Positions 23,614-33,221 of a DNA stretch of 64,000 nucleotides are shown here, one piece after another. The notes beneath the pieces are model-generated. The model saw nothing but the letters and a program-made list of their open reading frames with translations. It was not told the DNA's origin and made no database searches. Position 1 is the first letter of the stretch. Every line of letters begins with the position of its first letter. A program made the position numbers and the translations under genes. This stretch comes from Dermacentor variabilis (taxonomy: Eukaryota; Arthropoda; Arachnida; Ixodida; Ixodidae). The stretch covers positions 258,489,115 through 258,553,114 of the forward strand of contig NC_134568.1 of assembly GCF_050947875.1 (NCBI RefSeq), written 5' to 3'.

Positions 23614-26600
23614 ATGGATTTGAAGTCGTTGCGCAAACCGAAATTGTTGGAGCTTGCAAGAGAGTTGGGTCTGGATGTCTCGGACAAACTCAGAAAACCA
23701 GAACTGCTAAAGGCTATTCTTGAGTTAGAGGCTGAGGATGACGAGCTGTCGGAATGCCTTGAGACCATTGAGGAAAGGGAGACTGCAAAAAGAGAAGAGC
23801 GTGAACGTAAAGAACAAAAAGAAAAAGAAGAGCGTGAACGTAAAGAACAGAAAGAGCGAGAGCAACAAGAGAAAAAAGAAGAGCGCGAACACGCTTTGGA
23901 AATGAAGCGTCTCGAGGTAGAGATGGAACGCGCTCGTAATGGAAGTCAGGCACACGGTGCAGGAGAACGAGTATTGTTCAAAATGACTGACCTGATGCGG
24001 CCGTTTAAGCTTGGAGAGGACATTGGTTTGTTCCTGGTTAACTTTGAGCGAACGTGCGAGAAGCAGGGGTTCTCTCGGGAAACGTGGCCACAGCGCTTGC
24101 TCACTTTGTTACCCGGCGAGGCGGCCGACGTAGTCGCTCGCTTGGATAGAGAGGAAGCAGAGGATTTCGACAAAGTAAAATCGAGTCTGCTAAAAAAGTA
24201 CCGGCTGTCTGCGGAGGCGTTCCGTCGGAAGTTTCGGGAAAATGAGAAAGGCAGAAGTGAGTCATATACAGAGTTTGCGTATAGGCTTATGTCGAACATG
24301 CAGGAGTGGCTCAAAGAAGAGAAAGCGTTTGGTGACCACGATAAAGTTCTGCAGTGTTTCGGGCTAGAACAGTTTTATAGTCGGTTACCGGAGAACGTGC
24401 GATACTGGGTCTTGGATAGGCCAGACGTTTGTACGGTGGCTAAAGCCGCTGAGCTAGCCGAGGAGTTTGTGACGCGTCGGGCTCGCGGAGCTAAGGACGG
24501 TCAAAAGGGTGAATTTGGCTCGAAGTTTGAGAGGCCGAAGTTCACACCCATGAGAGCAAAGGGGAACACGCGTAGTGCGGATGCGAGTGGAAGCAGTGCG
24601 ACCGAACCTAAGGAGACGGCGGCAGCCGAAGCCGAACGCAGAAAGCGGTTCGAGATGAGGCAAGCGCGCGTTTGTTATACGTGCCAGAAGCCGGGTCACT
24701 TTTCGGCGCAGTGTCCGGAAACAACACCAAAAGTTGTGTTTTTTTCAATAGGCAGCACTGACGAGAACATGAAGCTTCTCGAGCCTTACATGCGAGATCT
24801 CCTCGTGAACGGGAAAGAGTGCCGGGTGCTTCGCGATTCCGCAGCTACGATGGATGTAGTTCACCCCTCTTACGTAGAACCCCATATGTTCACGGGCGAG
24901 TGCGCATGGATCAAGCAAGCCGTGGAAGCTCATAGCGTGTGTCTGCCGGTAGCAAAAGTGCTTATTGAAGGACCTTTCGGAGCGCTTGAGACAGAGGCGG
25001 CAGTGTCATCTATGCTGCCACCCCAGTACCCGTACCTATTTTCAAACAGGTCCGATCACCTCCTGCGCGAGAAGGGGCTTTTGTTTGGTGAAGCTAGTGT
25101 TCAGGCCTTAACCAGATCGAAGGTTCGGGAGCTCGCTGCAAAGGCGGTAGTTGCGGGGCCGACGTTATCAAACAACGAAAAAGGGTCAGAGGCGCAGCAA
25201 GCTGATATTCCGAGCACGCCCGAACTGAATAAACTTGAGTCTGTAACGTTAAAGGCGCCAGATACTGGAGAGGAAACGCCCGACGCGGGAAAGTTAGAAG
25301 AGCTATCTACTGATTTGCTCATCGCGCCTACGTCAGACGGACTTGATAGGTTGCTAAAAGTCAGCCGGACGGCTTTGATAGCCGAGCAAAAAAAGGATGG
25401 CAGCCTGGAAAACGTGCGCTGCAATGTCAAAGAAGGTATCGCCAGGAAAACTGCGCGTTTTGTGGAAAGAGGTGGAGTCCTGTACCGGAAGTATCTAGAC
25501 CGCAGAGGAGTGGAGTTCGATCAGCTGATCGTGCCTCAATGCTATCGTCAGGATCTGTTGCGCTTGTCACACGGGGGTTCGTGGTCCGGACACCTTGGAG
25601 TTAAGAAAACTAAGGACCGTCTCTTGCAAGAGTACTATTGGCCAGGGTGTTTTCGGGACGCAGACCATTTCGTGAGGACATGTGACACTTGTCAGCGGGT
25701 GGGCAAACCAGGGGACAAATCGAGGGCGCCGTTGAAATTGGTACCTATCATTACGGAGCCTTTTAGACGGCTCGTTATTGATACTGTGGGACCTCTGCCG
25801 GTAACAGCCACGGGGTACAGACACATTTTGACTGTGATCTGCCCAGCGACAAAGTTCCCTGAAGCAGTGCCGCTTAAAGAACTCAGCTCAGTTGAGATAG
25901 TTAATGCACTACTGTCCATATTTGCGCGAGTTGGTTTTCCTGCAGAAATCCAATCAGATCAGGGCACAGTGTTTACTAGCGCTTTGACGACAACTTTTCT
26001 CGAAAGGTGTGGGGTAAAGCTGTTACACAGCTCAGTGTACCACCCACAGTCGAATTCCGTTGAGAAGCTCCACTCCGTCATGAAGCGCGTGTTGAGAGCG
26101 TTGTGTTTTGAACATCGAACTGACTGGGAGCTGTGTCTGCCTGGGGTGATGTTTGCTTTAAGGACCGCGCCGCATGCGGCTACGGGGTTTTCGCCAGCTG
26201 AACTGGTGTACGGTCGCTCGCTTCGATCTCCGCTTCGCATGCTTCGAGAATCGTGGGAAGGTAGGGGCGACGACCCAGTCGTGGTGGAGTACGTGCTTAA
26301 GCTCCTCGAACGCTTAAGAAGGGCACAGGAGTTGTCAGGTGAAGCAATGGCAAAGGCCCAGCAGAGGGCCAAGGTTTATTATGATCGGACCGCCAGGGCC
26401 CGTCGTTTTGAGGTGGGCGATGAGGTCATGATATTGCGCACATCGCTAAACAACAAACTAGACGTGCAGTGGGAGGGCCCAGCACGAATTGTTCAGAAAC
26501 TGTCGGACGTTAACTACGTGGTAAGTCTGCCAGGAAAGCGGAAAGCACAGCAAGTTTACCACTGTAATCTGCTCAAACCTTATAGACAAAGGGAAGCAGT

Positions 26601-28098
26601 GGTGTGCATGATGGTAAACGTTCCTGAAGAGCTTCCGGTCGAGCTTCCGGGACTAGGCTCAGTGACGAACAGGGAAGACACCGGTCAAGTCATTAGTGAC
26701 TTAGTCAGTGGATCACCGCTGTCGCCTGAGCAGAAAACCGAACTACACCAGCTATTACAAGAGTTTCAAGGTCTGTTCTCTGAGAGGCCTGGTAGGACTT
26801 CTGTACTTACTCATGATATAGAACTTACCTCCCCAGAGCCAGTACGATCCAAGGCGTATCGGGTGTCACCCCGCCAGAGCGATATTATGGAGGCTGAGGT
26901 AAAGAAAATGCTACAGCTCGGTGTTATTGAGGCAGGTGAGAGTGATTATACCTCCCCTTTGATTTTAGTTGAGGTACCGGGCAAGGAACCTCGTCCTTGC
27001 GTCGACTACCGCAGGCTTAATTCCATCACTAAGGATCAAATTTATCCGATCCCTAACATCGAGGAGCGCCTTGAGAAAGTTAGTAGCGCTCAGTTTATTA
27101 CCACCCTAGATCTTGTCAGGGGTTATTGGCAGGTTCCACTTACAGAAGAGGCTAGTAGGTATGCGGCGTTCATTTCACCAATGGGAACATTCCGTCCTAA
27201 AGTGTTGAGTTTTGGTTTGAAGAACGCGCCATACTGTTTTTCAAGTCTCATGGATAAAGTGTTGCGGGGACAGCAAGAATTCGCTTTACCGTATCTAGAC
27301 GACGTAGCGATATTCTCCGCATCCTGGTCTGAGCATATGGCACACTTGCGGGCAGTGCTAACCCGCCTGCGCGAAGCGGGCTTGACAGTAAAGGCTCCTA
27401 AGTGCCAGTTAGCACAGGCCGAGGTTGTCTACCTCGGTCACGTGATTGGTCAGGGTCGTCGCCGCCCCTCTGAAATAAAAGTGGCCGCTGTGCGAGACTT
27501 TCCGCAACCGCGCACAAAGACCGATATTCGGTCGTTCTTAGGTGTCGCCGGCTACTATCAGAGGTACATCCCTAGGTACTCTGATATCGCGGCTCCCCTG
27601 ACGGATGCTCTAAGAAAGACAGAGCCCCAAACAGTCGTCCGGGACGAGACAAAGGAAAGAGCGTTTAGCGCCCTAAAGAGTGCCCTAACAAACCAGCCTG
27701 TGCTACGATCGCCAGACTATACAAAAGGGTTCGTTGTTCAGTGCGATGCTAGTGAGCGAGGCATGGGCGTTGTACTGTGCCAACGGGAAAATGGAGAAGT
27801 AGAACACCCCGTCCTGTATGCTAGTCGTAAGCTGTCCAGTCGTGAGCAGGCGTATAGCGCCACCGAGAAAGAGTGTGCGTGTCTCGTGTGGGCCGTTCAG
27901 AAATTGTCATGCTATCTAGCCGGCTCGAGGTTTATCATTGAGACGGATCACTGCCCTCTCCAATGGCTGCAGACCATCTCTCCCAAAAATGGCCGCCTCC
28001 TGCGCTGGAGCCTCGCTTTACAACAATATTCCTTTGAGGTGCGTTACAAAAAGGGGAGTCTCAACGGTAACGCCGATGGCTTAAGTCGAAGCCCCTAA
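23614..28098 (+). CDS. Gag-Pol polyprotein, integrase-before-RT order (Gmr1-like)
   Basis: One open frame of 1494 residues with no internal stop or frameshift. The start ATG sits in a strong context (GCAGCCATGG). Domains in order: SAP-like helical N terminus (about 1-45); Glu/Lys/Arg-rich coiled coil (about 50-110); SCAN-like capsid (about 119-290); CCHC knuckle C354-C357-H362-C367; retropepsin-type aspartate in R-D408-S-A-A; integrase zinc site H653/H660 with C690/C693; integrase catalytic D723, D782, E817; integrase C-terminal region ending near the motif YHCNLLKPY; RT with D1166 (TTLDL) and YLDD at 1227-1230; RNase H with D1378 (VVQCDAS) and the ending NADGLSRSP. Gag and Pol are fused in one frame, so no frameshift or stop readthrough is needed to express Pol. 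The putative catalytic gap D782-E817 holds 34 residues rather than the usual 35. It would copy the element's RNA and integrate it into host DNA. Confidence 0.95.
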   Translation: MDLKSLRKPKLLELARELGLDVSDKLRKPELLKAILELEAEDDELSECLETIEERETAKREERERKEQKEKEERERKEQKEREQQEKKEEREHALEMKRLEVEMERARNGSQAHGAGERVLFKMTDLMRPFKLGEDIGLFLVNFERTCEKQGFSRETWPQRLLTLLPGEAADVVARLDREEAEDFDKVKSSLLKKYRLSAEAFRRKFRENEKGRSESYTEFAYRLMSNMQEWLKEEKAFGDHDKVLQCFGLEQFYSRLPENVRYWVLDRPDVCTVAKAAELAEEFVTRRARGAKDGQKGEFGSKFERPKFTPMRAKGNTRSADASGSSATEPKETAAAEAERRKRFEMRQARVCYTCQKPGHFSAQCPETTPKVVFFSIGSTDENMKLLEPYMRDLLVNGKECRVLRDSAATMDVVHPSYVEPHMFTGECAWIKQAVEAHSVCLPVAKVLIEGPFGALETEAAVSSMLPPQYPYLFSNRSDHLLREKGLLFGEASVQALTRSKVRELAAKAVVAGPTLSNNEKGSEAQQADIPSTPELNKLESVTLKAPDTGEETPDAGKLEELSTDLLIAPTSDGLDRLLKVSRTALIAEQKKDGSLENVRCNVKEGIARKTARFVERGGVLYRKYLDRRGVEFDQLIVPQCYRQDLLRLSHGGSWSGHLGVKKTKDRLLQEYYWPGCFRDADHFVRTCDTCQRVGKPGDKSRAPLKLVPIITEPFRRLVIDTVGPLPVTATGYRHILTVICPATKFPEAVPLKELSSVEIVNALLSIFARVGFPAEIQSDQGTVFTSALTTTFLERCGVKLLHSSVYHPQSNSVEKLHSVMKRVLRALCFEHRTDWELCLPGVMFALRTAPHAATGFSPAELVYGRSLRSPLRMLRESWEGRGDDPVVVEYVLKLLERLRRAQELSGEAMAKAQQRAKVYYDRTARARRFEVGDEVMILRTSLNNKLDVQWEGPARIVQKLSDVNYVVSLPGKRKAQQVYHCNLLKPYRQREAVVCMMVNVPEELPVELPGLGSVTNREDTGQVISDLVSGSPLSPEQKTELHQLLQEFQGLFSERPGRTSVLTHDIELTSPEPVRSKAYRVSPRQSDIMEAEVKKMLQLGVIEAGESDYTSPLILVEVPGKEPRPCVDYRRLNSITKDQIYPIPNIEERLEKVSSAQFITTLDLVRGYWQVPLTEEASRYAAFISPMGTFRPKVLSFGLKNAPYCFSSLMDKVLRGQQEFALPYLDDVAIFSASWSEHMAHLRAVLTRLREAGLTVKAPKCQLAQAEVVYLGHVIGQGRRRPSEIKVAAVRDFPQPRTKTDIRSFLGVAGYYQRYIPRYSDIAAPLTDALRKTEPQTVVRDETKERAFSALKSALTNQPVLRSPDYTKGFVVQCDASERGMGVVLCQRENGEVEHPVLYASRKLSSREQAYSATEKECACLVWAVQKLSCYLAGSRFIIETDHCPLQWLQTISPKNGRLLRWSLALQQYSFEVRYKKGSLNGNADGLSRSP

Positions 28099-28584
28099 CG
28101 TAGGAATCAGCCTCAAAATTGTTTGTTACTGATGTTTTTCTTCCTGAGGCAGGATTTTTTTTTAACATATTGCTTTTGTTTAGTGTTTCAAAGTGATGAT
28201 ATGCTTTCTAGTGCAATTTTCCAATTTGTGGACGCGTTCTGAGTGATGCTAGACTACTGTAAGGAACTAGGCAGTGGTATAAAAAGGGGAAAGAGCCTGG
28301 CAGGGCTTAGTGAGGGTTGTGCCGTGCTTGCTGACTGAGCGGTTGAGTTTCAGCGTAGTTCTAACGCTTGCCGGGAACGAGAACAAAAATGTGAACTCTC
28401 CCGAAGTCACTTTGCAGTGTCCCGTGCGAACCTGAACGAGAGAACGAGGCCTTCTCTGTGCGCTGCGCTCAAGAAACGTCGAGGGACGCCCGACTTCGGT
28501 TATGAGCATCATCGAGCGACATCCCTCCGGACAGCGGATGCAGTCCCCTGTCCATCGGGATCTCCTTCCCCCGGCGGGGCGGTC
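28099..28584 (+). other. 3' internal untranslated region with a second TATA box
   Basis: Noncoding stretch between the Gag-Pol stop and the 3' LTR. It holds a clear TATA motif (TATAAAAA at 28278-28285, followed by GGGG), then about 300 bp of G/C-rich sequence resembling an LTR R-U5 or a leader. The base composition differs from pol. Just before the 3' LTR lies GGCGGGGCGG, the nearest thing to a polypurine tract. No reading frame with recognisable protein features is seen. It may be a relic of another LTR or an internal promoter. Confidence 0.6.
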
Positions 28585-29295
28585 TGTTGCGTTTCGCCTG
28601 CGACACGTGGTTTTGCCGGCGCGACTGCGGCGGGGCGGCAGACATTTTGGCCCGATCGTCGTCGCCGCAACGCTCATCGGCAGGTGTTTCCAGGCGCGAC
28701 TGCGGCGATGCGACCGCAAAGGATCACCCTCTCATTCCAGTCATTGTGCCCGAACCAGGCGATGCGAAAGCAGGGATCATCCTCTCATTACAGTCATTGT
28801 GCCCGACCGGCAGCGCTACAACAGGGTGCTACGAGATCGTGCTCGACATGGTGCTACGGCAGCGCTACGACAGGGTGCTACGAGATCGTGCTCGACATGG
28901 TGCTACGGCAGCGCTACGACAGTGTGCGTCACCATTAGCCCATTGTACATTCACGTGCTCGTCTTTTGAGGGGTTCCTTCTTGCCCTCAACTGCGAGAGT
29001 ATAAAAACAGCTGCCCCCGGACGCCAAAAAAAGGGCTCCGATTTCTTCTGTTGAGTGAAGTGCTCTCCCGTCTCTCTACTTCGGTCAAACCTGACCGCCA
29101 ACTCTTTGCGATGTTAAAATAAACAAGTTGTTTCGTTGTTACCAGTCGACTCATGCTTTGCCGGGACCTTCGGATGCTTCCAGTTGTACCCCAGGCCGCC
29201 AGGCCAACGCTACCCTTGGGGCTTGCGACCCAGGTACAACCACGGGCGTCAGCGCCGAGTTCCCAACAGATCGTACCAGCGGTGCGATCCAAACA
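28585..29295 (+). repeat. 3' LTR, 711 bp
   Basis: Direct copy of 22587-23297, 709 of 711 positions identical by my reading. It is followed immediately by CTAC, the target duplication. Its AATAAA at 29118-29123 is in position to end the element's transcript. Confidence 0.95.
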
Positions 29296-29299
29296 CTAC

Positions 29300-30223
29300 G
29301 AAAGCAGTACACAGCCAGGCATCCGATCGACGCATCGGATATGCAAGTCAGGCGCGGGGATCGCGAATGGGTGTGTTCGTACAGTACATGCCAAGGCACG
29401 CCACGCAGCGCGAAAGGCGGCGACGCACGCATTGTCTCCATCCATCGAGTTCAGTCTCTAAGCTTTGTGAGCTGCGTACGGTTCTGTTCGGCACGCTACA
29501 GCTAAACAGGTGGAGCGTTTCATTCTTTTCTTTCAGAGTTTTTATTTTTTTTTTAATCTTGTTTTACTCGGGAAATTCAGAACTCGTTCCGAGAGGGAAA
29601 ACGAGATCGGGAGCATATACGGCTAAACAGTCCCACGCTGTCGTCGTAAGGCCCGATCGAACAACCGAGCTGCAGGCGGATGAGTGGTCGCATGGCGGAA
29701 GTGTGCAAATGAATGGACGCGCGTAGGAGGAGGAGGAGGAGGAGGAGGAAGAAGAAGTACGGCGGCGAGGATAGCGAGTGGTCCCACCTGCTTAGTCACT
29801 ACTCTATTGTGCGTGGCACTCCGGACAGGATAAACCCAGCGGGACACGCAAGGACATGACGAATGGAGGCGTGGTAACTCTCTCGTTATAAACAAGCGCT
29901 GACGCATCAGCGGACTGCAGCAGCTAGTCGCAACAATGCGTAGAAATTGTCATCTTCAAGAGCACGCGTTGGGTGCGAAAACGCGAAGCTCGAGGAAGGA
30001 GCGCGCGCGGTGTATGCTGCCATTCTTCGCTCGCACGGGCTCAGTTAGGAAGTTTAATGAAGCAGGGCCGCTACCCCACTGTACACGAGGTCCTTACGTC
30101 CGACCGGTGAATCTGCTTTGGCGCCGACGTCTTCATGAGCGTAACTGTAACCCAAAATGCCGTGGGTGCAAAACCAAAAACAGAGAGAGTATAGCAGGTG
30201 CGAATACTTACATATTTAATTTA
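29300..30223. other. Unassigned, old flank of the LTR element
   Basis: Sequence to the right of the CTAC target. A GGA microsatellite but no gene seen. Confidence 0.4.
29725..29757. repeat. (GGA)n / (GAA)n microsatellite
   Basis: About eight GGA units followed by GAA units. Confidence 0.9.
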
Positions 30224-30600
30224 AGTCATATCATAAGAAGCCAACAAACACTGACACGAAGGACAAGATAGGGGAAATTGCTTGTGCTTAATAAATTAAA
30301 TAAAGAAACGATAAATTTATGGAAATTAATGTGGATGAAAAAACAACTTGCCGCAGATGGGAACCGAACCCACAACCTTCGCGTGCGATACTCTACCGAT
30401 TGAGCTACCACGGCGCCGTTCCCCATTCACTTTCTTGGGTATTTATGTGCCCTAGTAGAACCCTGGGAGTGTTAGCCAGCGCCAACACTCACAGACCTCG
30501 GCGGCGGACGTAGAACGTCCCTTTTGCCGCAGACGTCACGAGAACGTGATCTTCTTGGGTGAAGGCAACTGGTCAATAAACCCTCATATGCTACCTGAAG
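30224..30600 (-). mobile_element. tRNA-derived SINE copy, minus strand
   Basis: On the minus strand, GCCGTGGTAGCTCAATCGG (box A) and GGTTGTGGGTTCGGTTCCC (box B) form a tRNA-like head near 30415-30350. The tail runs through CAAGTTGTTTTTTCATCCAC to CTTATGATATGACT at 30224. Both Pol III boxes match consensus well. The upstream part (to about 30600, with GAAGGCAACTGGTCAATAAA) belongs to the same repeat as I recall it. Confidence 0.7.
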
Positions 30601-30664
30601 GCATCAATGTTGCCGGATTCGAGACCCTCGTTATGTAACCCACAACCCACAGTGTAACCCCGAA

Positions 30665-30843
30665 CCCACAACCTTCGCGAAATGCGAAGGTTGTGGGATC
30701 GTTCCCCACCTGCGGCAAGTTGTTTTTTCATCCACTTTAATTTCCATTAATTTATCGTTTCTTTATTTCATTTATTAAGCACAAGTAATTTCCCCTATGT
30801 TGTCCTTGGTGTCAAATGTTTGTTGGCTTCTTATGATATGACT
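30665..30843 (+). mobile_element. Opposite-strand partial SINE copy
   Basis: Head fragment plus the full tail, from GCGAAGGTTGTGGGATCG through CAAGTTGTTTTTTCATCCAC to CTTATGATATGACT at 30843. It is the mirror image of 30224-30393. A 14-bp perfect stem with a 5-base loop (30665-30678 and 30684-30697) marks the junction. Confidence 0.75.
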
Positions 30844-32470
30844 AATAAAAATCGGTCCCCGCGGTTAACCCCCTTTCTTCTCGTTTATATTTAACTTAAG
30901 GGCACTTTAAATATATTTTCCTCGCACCTTCCAATTCTTGGTTGATCCCTCACAGTAGGCATGCGCCACGGGCCTCGAGGTCATTATCATCGTCACCAAC
31001 GTACGCAACCAATGAGAAACTGGCCGCATTCGCAGCACAGCGTGTTCCATACTGCGACGGTCATCGACTAAAATTGCTCTCGACAAAAGGGAACCTCATG
31101 CGGACATCTACCCCCGGCCAACCGCACAGCTTCGATGCATGGGGGATCGAGAGCGGTCGTTCTGCACATGCACATCTGGGGGGTGTCGCACGCACTCGGC
31201 GATTGTCGGCGCCGTCGACGCCTAGCACCGCGTGTTATGCAGATGACGCTCGATAGCTCTTCTCTCTCGAGCGGCTTCGCATTACAAGCGCGCCGGAAGG
31301 CTTCCTTGCTTCCCGCAGCCTCGCCGCGCCCAACAACGCCGAAGGTGCGGGGGCGCGCGCAGCACATGGTCCGCAGCAGAGTCACCAGAAAAGGAAATCC
31401 GTCTATAGGGCGCAGACTTTCATTTCGACCCTCATCTACGGGTAGTTAAGCTATGTTGCGAAACATCGTGTTATAAAAGAACGACACACACAAACATATA
31501 CACGTGTTTCCTTTTTCTTCTTTTGTTCTTTTTTTTTATCTGGACAGTAATGATCATACGACTGAAATGCGCTCATGCTGGCAATTTCAGGGAATACTGC
31601 ATGGTCGTTTTATAATTCGCGTTCAATGCACAGGTAACGTGGCCATTTGTTCGGACTCGTCGTTCTTTGGTCACGGCGACAAAAATATCCGCAATCGGCT
31701 TGCATAGCCGGCGAACTACAGCAGACAGGAAAACACGAAAGACGCGAGGCAACGCTGCCAAATGGAGACGACGTACTTCTCGCCATTTCATGCATGCACG
31801 CAAGCAACTTACACGAGGGCTTCACGCACGTATACGGTACAATAACGCGAAACTGTTGAAACTAAAGACAGAAATAAAAACAAATAAATAAAAACATATA
31901 CGCGAGATCCTCACCCCAAGAGGGGAATGCACTGTATCATACGCAGCCATCATGGTCTGTGTATATACAGTATTGGCTGCGACTAAAGCGGTAACCACAC
32001 GAGCGCTTCAACCGCGCGTCAGCAGGCGTCTTCACGAGCCTATGCGTCTGCCGGAAGCGGTCTACGATCGGGGAGAAACGCGTAGACGAAGATTGATCAC
32101 TGGGCGCGGATACCTCCCTCCAAGAGTGCAAAGAAAAAAAAATATATATCGGGAGGAGGATCTCTGGGCTCCCGCAACACATATTCGCGTTTTAACCATG
32201 CAGTCGCGGCGCAGCGTGTATAGTATATAGCGCGTAAACGCGTGGGAAGGCGTGAGGACGCACGCACTCGTGTGGTTGGCCCGTCACAAATCCGTTCATG
32301 GACCCTGCCGAGCGAATGCACCGACGCAGTCAATATATGTCTAGGTTTGAAGCGAAATTCGTCTGGGCAGGTGTAATAAGGTCAAAGATGAAATTGCGGT
32401 GACTAAGCAGATACACTTCGCCGCCCACACGGACTCCTCGATCGCCAAGGCGGAGAAGAGCCCGAGAAGA
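30844..32470. other. Unassigned
   Basis: No gene or repeat recognised. Frames are short and overlap on both strands. Confidence 0.4.
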
Positions 32471-32479
32471 GCCACGATG

Positions 32480-33212
32480 TTAAGAGGAAGCTTTAGCTCG
32501 AGTGCTCCTATCTAAATACATGTAAAAGGAGAATTCGTTTTTCTCGGCAACCACTGCACCAAATTTGACGAGGTTTGTTGCATTTAAAAGACAAACTTAA
32601 AATCTGGTGACTGTTGGTTGCGAATTTTTGAGTTAGGTCGTCAATTTTTTGTTAAAAATTGGCAAAAATCGAAAATTTTCAAAAAACGAAACTATCAAGT
32701 TTACAACTCCGTAACTCAACCACTAAAAATGATAATACAATTCTGTGAATTGCATCTAATACTACATCTAAAGCGGACAAAATTGATATGTTACACATAA
32801 ATATAAAAAAAATTTAATCATAGGGAAATACAACTTTTGCAATACCATTGTAACCAACGTAACACATTCACGTAAGATGTAAAATGACATACTGAATTTG
32901 TCCGCTTTGAATGATCTAATGGATGCCGTTTACAGAACCGCGATATCAGTTCTTGATGCAGAGCTATGAATTTGTAAACTTCGTGCTTCTATTTTTTTCA
33001 AACGGTCAAATATTTGAAAAACGTTTTAAGAAAATTGAAGCCCTAAATCGAAATTCCGCTTCCAACAGTCACTAGAATTTAACTTTCTCTTTCAAATGCA
33101 ACAAATTTCATCAAAATCGGTCCAGGGGTTACCTCATAAAAACGTTTTTGCGTTTTACATGTGTTTGAATAGGCCGCGTCGGAGTTGGGCCCGAGCTAAA
33201 GCTTCCTCTTAA
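32480..33212. mobile_element. 733-bp foldback element with 9-bp target duplication
   Basis: Nearly the whole unit is one large inverted repeat. The tips are TTAAGAGGAAGCTTTAGCTC on the left and its complement on the right. Direct flanks GCCACGATG (32471-32479) and GCCACAATG (33213-33221) match in 8 of 9 bases, read as a 9-bp target duplication of the Mutator-like size class. The centre is A/T-rich and no transposase frame is seen. A second, damaged copy is at 59031-60180. An alternative reading, TTAA as the target, is less likely given the 9-bp match. Confidence 0.75.
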
Positions 33213-33221
33213 GCCACAATG

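Larger units (their letters stand above)
22587..29295 (+). mobile_element. Complete Gmr1-like Ty3/Gypsy LTR retrotransposon
   Basis: A 6709-bp element with two 711-bp direct LTRs (22587-23297 and 28585-29295), both starting TG and ending CA. It is flanked by a perfect 4-bp target duplication CTAC (22583-22586 and 29296-29299). Between the LTRs lie a leader, a single open Gag-Pol frame (23614-28098) and about 490 bp of untranslated 3' internal sequence. The domain order is Gag, protease, integrase, RT, RNase H. Sequence type is Ty3/Gypsy but integrase comes before RT, as in the described Gmr1 group. The LTRs differ at only two sites (A at 23174 versus G at 29172; C at 23260 versus A at 29258), so insertion was recent. 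No env-like frame is seen. Confidence 0.95.

Noticed and set aside
28099..28584. env or third gene in the LTR element
   Set aside because: No membrane segment or long frame. The frames there run into the LTR in all copies.
30350..30420. tRNA gene (minus strand) with good A and B boxes
   Set aside because: No proper anticodon stem, the sequence is continuous with a SINE tail, and a partial mirror copy lies 300 bp away. Taken as a SINE head.
32484..33208. piggyBac-type MITE reading of the foldback, with TTAA target
   Set aside because: TTAA is present at both edges, but the next nine bases match in 8 of 9, which fits a 9-bp duplication with TTAA inside the TIR better.
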